In this document: positions 34,476-42,100 of the stretch, piece after piece | How the letters are laid out: each line of letters starts with the position of its first letter | How positions within the stretch are numbered: the first letter of the stretch is position 1 | NCBI GenBank assembly: GCA_019694475.1 | Contig: JAIBBX010000008.1 | Coordinates: 1-49,720, forward strand | Direction: 5' to 3' | DNA from: Parachlamydiales bacterium | GTDB taxonomy: Bacteria; Chlamydiota; Chlamydiia; Chlamydiales; SM23-39 | DNA: 49,720 nucleotides | The notes under the pieces: generated by a model | Seen by the model: the letters and a program-made list of their open reading frames with translations, nothing else | The model's database searches: none | What the model was told of the DNA's origin: nothing | Program-made: the position numbers and the translations under genes

Positions 34476-35880
34476 GCTAAAAAAAATCGGTCCTGCCACT
34501 TATGAACTCCCGCAGGAAGGGGGGATGCGCGTTCCTGGTCTTGTGATCGCGACAGAAGAGCTTTTAGAGCAAATCGAAATCGATCGCCCTCTTGAACAGG
34601 TACGCAATGTAGCTTTTCTTCCCGGAATCGTTGGCCATAGCATCGCAATGCCCGACATTCATTGGGGCTATGGCTTTCCGATCGGAGGCGTAGCAGCCAT
34701 GGACGTAGACACGGGAGTTATCAGTCCAGGTGGTGTTGGCTACGACATCAATTGCGGAGTCCGGATTGCCCTTTTACACCATCCCTATTCGCATTTTGAC
34801 GAAAGGGCCCGCGGAGCCTTGATTAGAGCTCTATTCGATAAAATTCCTTCAGGAGTTGGCCATGAGCACAAAGGAGCAGCCCTTACGGATTCGGATTACC
34901 GCCAAATTTTCGAAAAAGGGGCCAAATGGTCTATTGAGCAAGGGTATGGCTTTGAGGAGGATTTAGAGCATATGGAAAGCCATGGCTGCATTGAAGGGGC
35001 TAATCTAGACGTCATTTCACGCGTTGCGCGTGATAGGGGAAGACGGCAGCTTGGTTCTATCGGCTCTGGCAACCATTTTGTCGAGATCGGGTCAGTGCAA
35101 AAAATATTCTCTCAGGAAACTGCTAAAGAATGGAATGTCTTTGAAGGCCAAACCTATGTCCTCATCCATTCCGGATCGCGCGGTTTTGGCCACCAGATTT
35201 GCCAAGATACGCTCGATGATTTTATGAAAAAGGGTTTTGCAGAAGGGCTTCCCGATAAACAGCTCGTCGCAGCGCCCATCAATAGTCCGGAAGGAAGAGC
35301 CTATTTCCAAGCGATGTCGGGAGCTGCCAACTACGCATTCAATAATCGGCAGCAGATCCTAGCAGGCGTACGCGATGCTTTCCATCAAGCTTGCGGGGTA
35401 GCTCCTCGCGATGTGCGCCTTCTTTACGACGTCTGCCACAATATTGCCAAATTTGAAGAGCACAATGGACGAAAGCTTTGTGTCCACCGCAAAGGTGCAA
35501 CACGCGCTTATGGCAAAGGAGCAAGAGAGCTCTCAAAACTTTTCAAAAACACAGGACAGCCGGTCCTTGTACCCGGCGATATGGGAAGAGCTTCTTATCT
35601 TATGGTCGGATTAGGCAATCCTCTCACGTGGTGCAGCGCTTGCCATGGAGCGGGGCGTTTCCGAAGCCGGATTAAATCCATGGATGCATGGAAAGGCAAA
35701 GATCTATTTGCCCATATGCGCTCGCAAGGAGTGCAGGTGATGGCGTCTTCAAAGCGTACTGTTGCGGAAGAAATGCCTGATGCCTACAAAGATGTGGATA
35801 TTGTATGTGCTGCGACAGAAGAAGCTGCACTTGCTGGCAGGGTGGCCCGCCTAAAACCTTCGCTCGTCATCAAGGGGTAG
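34468..35880 (+). CDS. rtcB: RNA-splicing ligase RtcB
   Basis: The 470-residue protein is full length for RtcB. It has AMPDIHWGYGFPIGGVAAMD, the metal-binding D93 and C96 in GYDINCGVR, SGNHFVEI with a metal-binding His, and HGAGR near residue 390 with the guanylylated His. RtcB joins RNA 2',3'-cyclic or 3'-phosphate ends to 5'-OH ends with GTP and Mn2+. I choose the ATG at 34468: GGAG is 10 bases upstream and the codon overlaps the end of the archease fusion gene. The ends suited to RtcB are those the upstream enzyme can process, so the two form one RNA-repair unit. Confidence 0.95.
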   Translation: MSKLKKIGPATYELPQEGGMRVPGLVIATEELLEQIEIDRPLEQVRNVAFLPGIVGHSIAMPDIHWGYGFPIGGVAAMDVDTGVISPGGVGYDINCGVRIALLHHPYSHFDERARGALIRALFDKIPSGVGHEHKGAALTDSDYRQIFEKGAKWSIEQGYGFEEDLEHMESHGCIEGANLDVISRVARDRGRRQLGSIGSGNHFVEIGSVQKIFSQETAKEWNVFEGQTYVLIHSGSRGFGHQICQDTLDDFMKKGFAEGLPDKQLVAAPINSPEGRAYFQAMSGAANYAFNNRQQILAGVRDAFHQACGVAPRDVRLLYDVCHNIAKFEEHNGRKLCVHRKGATRAYGKGARELSKLFKNTGQPVLVPGDMGRASYLMVGLGNPLTWCSACHGAGRFRSRIKSMDAWKGKDLFAHMRSQGVQVMASSKRTVAEEMPDAYKDVDIVCAATEEAALAGRVARLKPSLVIKG

Positions 35881-36799
35881 TTTTTTGATTAAACAGACTT
35901 AAAGTTGCTTCTACAATATCTTTGCCTTCATAATATTTTATGATCTCTTCCCTTTCCTTTCGATAAGTCGTTTTAAGAAATTTTGATTCTTCAGATTCGG
36001 GCTTACAAGCAAAATATGGATAGAACAAATCCGTTATATCCCAAGATTCAAAGGATAAATTTTTTTCATGGATATTTTGTAAGTGTTGGGCATCTTCTTC
36101 CGCCCACATTGACACCATAGGCCAATCTGGTAGATTCTTCTTCCGATATTCCTGATATAGGGCAGCATTATTTTTTCCAAAGCCCAACACAATGCCTATC
36201 AGCCTATCTTCGTGCAATTTATCTAAAAACTGACCAAGTGTCTCATTGTGATACAGTTCCTCGGGGTCAACATTGAGTTCATGAAATATCTCTCGAAAAT
36301 CTTCTGTATAGAGTTTCACAATGTTTGCTAATTTAACTTTATCTATTAAAGTTAAACAGACTATGTCTTGCGCTCTTCTGTGCGTAAATATTGCAAATCG
36401 AGATTCTGGAAATAAATGCATATATTTATTCAACGTTTCCCATCCCGATTTTATCCGGAATTGCTCTGGGTTCAAAAGGTAGCAGATTTCTCGAAAATTC
36501 CGAGGGAACTCGGATAAATGAGTAAACGTATATGCAGATAATCTACGAAATTGGGCCAAAGGATTTACATATTGGTGTGTTGACATGGGTTTACTGCCCA
36601 ACAAGGTGTATGCCCATCCATTTAAAAAACAGGCATTCCGAAAAAAATACTCCAATCTTTTTCTGTCTTTCAAAGGCATTCGAATGCAAATGTTTTCTTG
36701 CGGAACAACCCCCTTGATACTAACGAATATAGGACTATATTCTCTAATTCCCCAAAAAAGAACTAATAGAATAACGCCCAATAAAGAGATTCGTTTCAT
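35870..36799 (-). CDS. Hypothetical secreted or membrane-anchored protein
   Basis: No family is recognised in this 309-residue protein. The N terminus (MKRISLLGVILLVLFWGIREY) is a signal anchor, and the rest is hydrophilic and helical with many aromatic residues, including the segment IGIVLGFGKNNAALYQEYRK. No catalytic motif is clear. It may be a surface or secreted protein specific to these bacteria. Its 3' end overlaps rtcB by 11 bp. Just upstream of its start, at 36823-36941, is the decayed RHS fragment, so the RHS array ends there. Confidence 0.6.
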   Translation of the reverse strand: MKRISLLGVILLVLFWGIREYSPIFVSIKGVVPQENICIRMPLKDRKRLEYFFRNACFLNGWAYTLLGSKPMSTHQYVNPLAQFRRLSAYTFTHLSEFPRNFREICYLLNPEQFRIKSGWETLNKYMHLFPESRFAIFTHRRAQDIVCLTLIDKVKLANIVKLYTEDFREIFHELNVDPEELYHNETLGQFLDKLHEDRLIGIVLGFGKNNAALYQEYRKKNLPDWPMVSMWAEEDAQHLQNIHEKNLSFESWDITDLFYPYFACKPESEESKFLKTTYRKEREEIIKYYEGKDIVEATLSLFNQKTTP

Positions 36800-36822
36800 T
36801 TCAACTACTTTTATGGTTTAGG

Positions 36823-36941
36823 CCCGCAGTTCTTGAATTTAGGTTAGCGATGAGGCGCAGCCAATTTCTTTTTGATCGTCATAGAGGAATAAAGTCCTTT
36901 GACTGTTTACCGTTTTGGCGATACGGCGGTGAAGAGGATCG
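36823..36941 (-). pseudogene. RHS core fragment, fourth cassette remnant
   Basis: Read on the minus strand this stretch gives the RHS core text DPLHRRIAKTVNSQRTLFL, then YDDQKEIGCASSLT, followed by a stop codon. The same text occurs intact in the main RHS gene (40303-40399) and in the orphan cassette (38778-38882). The junction sequence to its right (36942-36968) is also shared with the orphan cassette (38883-38909). It has no start codon and is broken by stops, so it is a remnant of an older cassette. Confidence 0.8.
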
Positions 36942-36962
36942 GCCCATTTTTTTTAGATGCAT

Positions 36963-37223
36963 TCAGTAATGTTCTCGTCTATGATCTTCTAAGATTAGTT
37001 TTCTAGCCCGCGGATGAAGTTGGTTAATCTTATTAGGGTCATAAATGCAGACTGTAATTTGTTTTTGATAGTCTTCGGAATTAAGATGAAAATGAAGGCC
37101 ACGATCAATCGGTTTGGCAAGAAATTGGTCTAAATATGCTTTTAATTGAAGGGCTTCATCATGAGTAAAAAACAATGAAATGTTCTCTGTTTTTTTGTCT
37201 GTTTCAGTATTATACATGTACAT
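36963..37223 (-). CDS. Putative RHS toxin immunity protein (third paralogue)
   Basis: The 86-residue protein is a paralogue of those at 37405 and 38920. All three share an acidic start, ISLFFTHDEALQL, and the pattern DYQKQITVCIYDPNK, with a C-terminal LIL-ED. It is small, acidic and lacks a signal peptide, as expected for a cytosolic immunity protein. It follows the remains of a toxin tip (37246-37364), so its toxin is gone while the antitoxin frame remains open. AAAGGAG lies nine bases upstream of the ATG. Confidence 0.7.
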   Translation of the reverse strand: MYMYNTETDKKTENISLFFTHDEALQLKAYLDQFLAKPIDRGLHFHLNSEDYQKQITVCIYDPNKINQLHPRARKLILEDHRREHY

Positions 37224-37245
37224 AGAAAAATTCTCCTTTTGTTAC

Positions 37246-37364
37246 TTAATGATGAGGAACATCAAAGGGATAAATCTGACTAGATTCTTGCCAAATTTTT
37301 CTACCAATCTTTTCATCAACATGCATATGAGGACTAAGATGAGGACTGGGTCAATAAAATCAAA
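37246..37364 (-). pseudogene. Remnant of third RHS toxin C-terminus
   Basis: On the minus strand a frame ends in PHMHVDEKIG, then QIYPFDVPHH and a stop, and matches the toxin tips PHMHVDLK and IYPIDVPHN of the orphan and main RHS genes. A further FDFI just upstream is out of frame by a single-base deletion near 37347, and a stop lies just before it. The remaining upstream toxin and core parts are missing. It lies exactly where a toxin should be relative to the immunity gene at 36963-37223. Confidence 0.75.
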
Positions 37365-37404
37365 TTAACCCCAAAAATCAAACCAAAAAATCGCAGACAG
37401 CCTC

Positions 37405-37650
37405 TTATTCGTCGCTTAGAATAAGTTTTTGGATTCGCGGATGAAAGTTATCGTTTTTACCCGGCTCATATAGGCATATCATTATTTCTTTTTTGTAATC
37501 ATAACTCATCAAATGGGAGTGGTGTTTAGGGAAATCTTTTTTTTTGATTAAACCTTCTAAACAGCCGATTAGTTCCAAAGCTTCAGATTCAGTTAAAAGT
37601 AATGACAACATGTTAATCGATTTGTCACTTACATCATCTAACATTCTCAT
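37405..37650 (-). CDS. Putative RHS toxin immunity protein (second paralogue)
   Basis: This small acidic protein (81 residues) shares the motif SLLLTESEALELIG and the block DYKKEIMICLYEPGK with the neighbours at 36963 and 38920. It follows the orphan toxin cassette with 10 bp between, as a toxin-immunity pair should. I place the start at ATG 37650, with AAGAGG a few bases upstream, because the resulting N terminus MRMLDDVSD matches MRIIDEDSD of the paralogue. A start at 37677 would overlap the toxin gene. Immunity is inferred from position. Confidence 0.7.
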   Translation of the reverse strand: MRMLDDVSDKSINMLSLLLTESEALELIGCLEGLIKKKDFPKHHSHLMSYDYKKEIMICLYEPGKNDNFHPRIQKLILSDE

Positions 37651-37660
37651 AAGACGCCTC

Positions 37661-38689
37661 TTAATTATGTGGAACATCTATGGGATATATCCGGGACTCT
37701 ATCCATTTATTTTCAATTTTTAAATCTACATGCATATGAGGATTATTATGAGGGGAAGGTCTAATAAAATCAAATCTAACTCTCCTCAGCCCGTCCTGTG
37801 AGAGAAATACAAGATCGCCAAAATTATTCCTTCTCATCAACGTTCCTTCGCCAAGATAAGATTCAATCATTTTCTCAATTTCTGCAACTTTATCAGGCTT
37901 TAACGCTAAACTTTCTAACATTTTTTCTTCTGCTACCGCTTCCGTTTCAGCTGCAATTTGAGAGATCTTGATTTTCCCAAGAAACTCAGCTTCTTTGTTT
38001 AAGGCATATTTCTCAAAGTATCGCGCAGCATTTCTAGAAAAAATCTTCTTTACCCCAAGTGATCCAAGCGATCCGAGAATTATCCCCTTCTCTATCCCTC
38101 CATGGATATCGCCGTAAGTTTTACTGAATAATTCTCCCTTCCTGCTTTCTGCAGAAAAAAGCTTATTAATTGTTCTTGATTTGACATTTTCAGTAGGTAA
38201 AGTCGCAATTCTCCAGTCTTTCTTTATCCATCCCCAGCGTGTAGATTCTATAATATAATTCCACCCATATGTCAGCATGTCAGCGGCAAAAAAAACAGGG
38301 AAATAATCAATGCAAACCTCGGAAGCCGAATATGTTGTTGCAAGTGAAATAGTGAGCAAATTTTCACCAAAAGAGCTTTCGTTATTTTTGCTCTCCAACC
38401 CATACAGATCGAATTGATGCAGAGGATCATTGGAAACGTAGAGGTACAGATTGAGCCCGGAGGTAAACCCTTTCGGGTCTGGAGTAATGAAGCGGGCCGA
38501 TTCTGGATCATAAAATCTGCGGCCAAAGTGGATGAGCTTTGTTTCTGGATCGATCCTTTTGGAGGCAAAACGCCAGGGAGAGGCAAGGCCAGAAAAGATC
38601 TCTTCGCCATAAGGCGTGTAGGTAGCGGCCATTGCTGTTTGTTTGGTGGAGTCGATAAGCCTGGCGATATTACCGAAAAGATCGTGCAA
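37661..38689 (-). CDS. Orphan RHS core and toxin tip (start-less cassette)
   Basis: The frame encodes the end of an RHS core (RFYDPESARFITPDPKGF, then LNLYLYVSNDPLHQFDLYG) and a C-terminal toxin region of about 230 residues. The RHS match continues upstream of this start to 38882, but no ATG, GTG or TTG occurs there in frame, so only a weak TTG at 38689 is available. A stop codon lies just before 38882. DNA from 37841 to 38882 repeats 39358-40399 of the main gene with no indel. The last 60 residues differ from the main tip, with a variant FDFIRPSPHNNPHMHV, and are followed by their own immunity gene. It is probably a silent tip. Confidence 0.75.
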   Translation of the reverse strand: MHDLFGNIARLIDSTKQTAMAATYTPYGEEIFSGLASPWRFASKRIDPETKLIHFGRRFYDPESARFITPDPKGFTSGLNLYLYVSNDPLHQFDLYGLESKNNESSFGENLLTISLATTYSASEVCIDYFPVFFAADMLTYGWNYIIESTRWGWIKKDWRIATLPTENVKSRTINKLFSAESRKGELFSKTYGDIHGGIEKGIILGSLGSLGVKKIFSRNAARYFEKYALNKEAEFLGKIKISQIAAETEAVAEEKMLESLALKPDKVAEIEKMIESYLGEGTLMRRNNFGDLVFLSQDGLRRVRFDFIRPSPHNNPHMHVDLKIENKWIESRIYPIDVPHN

Positions 38690-38882
38690 GGGAATGTAGC
38701 TTTGTCCGTTGAGGATGCAAAGGACTGAGGCCCCAATTTCAGCCTTTGAGGAAGGTTTTAGTATCCGCAGCTCTTGGATCTCGCTGGGTGATGAAGCAGA
38801 GCCAATTTCATTTTGATCGTCATAGAGGAATAGAGTCCTTTGACTGTTTACCGTTTTGGCGATACGGCGGTGAAGAGGATCG
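37841..38882. repeat. 1,042-bp direct duplication of the RHS 3' region
   Basis: This stretch matches 39358-40399 at a constant offset of 1,517 bp at both ends, with only scattered base changes. It covers the RHS core and the conserved first part of the toxin region. Matching stops at GATCG on the right, where the main gene continues into the earlier core, and at the variable tip on the left. It could serve as homology for exchange of tips. Confidence 0.85.
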
Positions 38883-38919
38883 GCCCATTTTTTTTAGATG
38901 CATTCAGTAAAATTCTCGT

Positions 38920-39159
38920 CTATTCATCTTCTGAAATCAGTTTTTGAGATCGTTCGTCAAACATTTTGATATTTTTTGGGTCATATATACAGATTGTAAT
39001 TTCTTTTTTATAATCCTCGCTAGATAAATGATGATGATCTAAAGATGGATTTTCTAAAAGCTGCTTTGCATATCCAATGAGTTGTTTCAGCTCGTTTCTA
39101 GTTAAGAATATTGCAATGGAGTCAAGTTTTGTGTCAGAATCTTCATCAATAATTCGCAT
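38920..39159 (-). CDS. Putative immunity protein for the main RHS toxin
   Basis: The 79-residue protein has the same plan as the two paralogues at 36963 and 37405: IAIFLTRNELKQLIG near the start, a spacer with H-rich DHHHLSS, the block DYKKEITICIYDPKN and an acidic end LISEDE. It is cytosolic and acidic. It begins 9 bp after the stop of the main RHS gene, so it is translated from the same message. It is not recognised as any named immunity family; the role is inferred from position and from its three-fold recurrence behind toxin tips. Confidence 0.75.
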   Translation of the reverse strand: MRIIDEDSDTKLDSIAIFLTRNELKQLIGYAKQLLENPSLDHHHLSSEDYKKEITICIYDPKNIKMFDERSQKLISEDE

Positions 39160-39168
39160 AATATCCTA

Positions 39169-42100
39169 TTAGTTGTGAGGTACATCAATTGGGTATATTT
39201 GTTTAGGTCCAACCCCGATCCATTCCTCTTCTTTTAAGTATTCTATATGCATGTGAGGATTCGTATGAGGTTTTGGTCTTATGAAATCAAATCTAACTCT
39301 TCTAAGTCCATCTTGAGACAAAAATATGGGATCACCAGCTTTGTTTTTTAGCATAGTCGTTCCTTCGCCAAGATAAGATTCAATCATTTTCTCAATTTCT
39401 GCAACTTTATCAGGCTTTAACGCTAAACTTTCTAACATTTTTTCTTCTGCTACCGCTTCCGTTTCAGCTGCAATTTGAGAGATCTTGATTTTCCCAAGAA
39501 ACTCAGCTTCTTTGTTTAAGGCATATTTCTCAAAGTATCGCGCAGCATTTCTAGAAAAAATCTTCTTTACCCCAAGTGATCCAAGCGATCCGAGAATTAT
39601 CCCCTTCTCTATCCCTCCATGGATATCGCTGTAAGTTTTACTGAATAATTCTCCTTTCCTGCTTTCTGGGGAAAAAAGCTTATTAATTGTTCTTGCTTTG
39701 ACATTTTCAGTAGGTAAAGTCGCAATTCTCCAGTCTTTCTTTATCCATCCCCAACGTGTAGATTCTATAATATAATTCCACCCATATGCCAGCATGTCAG
39801 CGGCGAAGAAAACAGGAAAATAATCAATGCAAACCTCGGAAGCCGAATATGTTGTTGCAAGTGAAATGGTGAGCAAGTTTTCACCAAAAGAGGTTTCGTT
39901 ATTTTTGCTCTCCAACCCATACAGATCGCATTGATGCAGAGGATCATTGGAAACGTAGAGGTACAGATTGAGCCCGGAGGTAAACCCTTTCGGGTCTGGA
40001 GTAATGAAGCGGGCTGTTTCTGGATCATAGAATCTGCGGCCAAAGTGGATGAGCTTTGTTTCTGGATCGATCCTTTTGGATGCAAAACGCCAGGGAGAGG
40101 CAAGGCCAGAAAAGATCTCTTCGCCATAAGGCGTGTAGGTAGCGGCCATTGCTGTTTGTTTGGTGGAATCGATAAGCCTGACGATATTACCGAAAAGATC
40201 GTGCAAGGGAGTGTAGCTTTGTCCGTTGAGGATGCAAAGGACTGAGGCCCCAATTTCTGCCTTAGAGGAAGGTTTTAATATCCGCAGCTCTTGGATCTCG
40301 CTGAGAGATGAGGCGCAGCCAATTTCATTTTGATCGTCATAGAGGAATAGAGTCCTTTGACTGTTTACCGTTTTGGCGATACGGCGGTGAAGAGGATCGT
40401 ATTCATATTGGATGATGGAGTCCTTCTTCTCCAGCTTGACGAGCCGACCTAAAGGGTCGTAGCTTAATCGATAATCTTGATGCGTTTTGGGGTTGCCATC
40501 GAGATCATATTCCATAGGCAATTGATGCAGAGGATTCGACTCAAAAGACTGATCGTCTTTTGCTGTGCGGAATCCAAATGGATCAAACGTATATTCATGC
40601 GCTGAATCAGAGGTGAGATGGCCAAAATCGTCGTATGTAAAATTCCTGCCATCAGATAGCTTTTTTATGCGAGAAAGGAGATCAACCTCTTCGATTTTCT
40701 GAGAGAAAAAGGGTGAGGATATCGAAGTTTCTCTTCCCAATAGATCAAAAGCAGTTCTTTGAATGAACTGATCGGAAAATTTTATTTCTCGGCACTTGCC
40801 AGAGAGATCGTAATCGGCAAAGGTGATTTTCTGATCGGCAAACTTGATCGAATCTAAGAATAGATCGCCAAATGTGTATTTAACGTTTGTCCCATTTGGC
40901 AGCGTGAAAAGTTCGCGGCGCCCTTGCTTATCGTAATCGGAAGAAAAAGAAAATCCATTAGCGAGTGTTTCTGAGGTGAGATGGCCCTTTGAGTCGTAAT
41001 CCCTGGTTGTCTCTTTGAGCGTAATTTCATCTTTTGCTGAGTTGAGCCGGCCCACTTTGTCGTAGTTGTATGTGTAATTCAGCGTCCCATCATTCGAAGA
41101 GAGCGTTTTAAGATGTCCAAAATCATCATACGCATAGGTTAGGACGATCCCCGATGGTTTTGTAACTGTTTCGATTTTTCCTGACGGAGTGTAGGTATAA
41201 CGGGTGGTTCTGGCAGAAGGCGTCCCTGCAGCCTCTGTCAATGTTTCTAGTCTTCCGCGGCAATCGTAGGTCCATAGGGTCTCAACTGGCGGATTTGTTG
41301 AATACTGACGGACCATCCGTCCGTCTGCATCGTATTCATAATTCTCTACAAACCCAGACCTTTCCCACTTTGCCAGCCGGTTCCTAATGTCAAAAGTCTC
41401 AACCGTTTGGATCCCTTTTGGATCAGTTATGGTCTTCTGGAGGACTTTTTCTCCTTTTTCATTGATAAAAGAGTCGTTGTAAATGATGGTTGTTGTATGG
41501 CCATACGGATCTGTGACTGAAATCGGACGATTGAAAGGATCAAATTCAGTGATTTCTTCTACCTCTTGATCATCAATGAACTTTCGAATAACGCTTCGAT
41601 TTCCTTGAATGTCATACTCATACTGAATTTTCGTGAATACCTTGCCTTTCAGGTTTTCGTCTCTCTCCTCAGTAACTCGATCCAATAAATCGTATTCAAA
41701 AACATGTTTGTGGCTTCCATTCTCAATCGATTTCAGCCTGCCCAGGGAGTCGTAGCCATATTTCAGACTGAACTTGCCGCAAGTCTCTGCAATCTTCCTC
41801 CCGGCGCCATCATATTCATAATAGGTTCTATTTTTCTCAAAATCAGAGTGGTAAATGATTCCGTCGAATGGATTGTGCGGGGTCGTTTCCGCTCCCAGCT
41901 CTTGCCCATTTAGCAGTCTCTTTTTTGAGAATAGATTTCCCAAGATATCATAGATGTATTGAGTCTCAATCCCATCTTCATCGATTTCTGAAACGAGCTG
42001 GCCATCAAGAGAATAGGTAAGTGTTTTCTCATATCCGTCCGGATAGGTGATTTTAGTGGGTTGCCCTCGGGCATTGTATTCAATCAGATTGGTGACAAGA

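Noticed and set aside
38272..38736. 154-residue frame inside the orphan RHS cassette and its twin at 39765-40253
   Set aside because: Both are the +1 frame of the duplicated RHS core; the similarity only reflects the DNA repeat.
36942..38911. Possible CRISPR-like repeat spacing in the RHS region
   Set aside because: The repeats are two to four copies of long RHS coding sequence, not short regular repeats with unique spacers.
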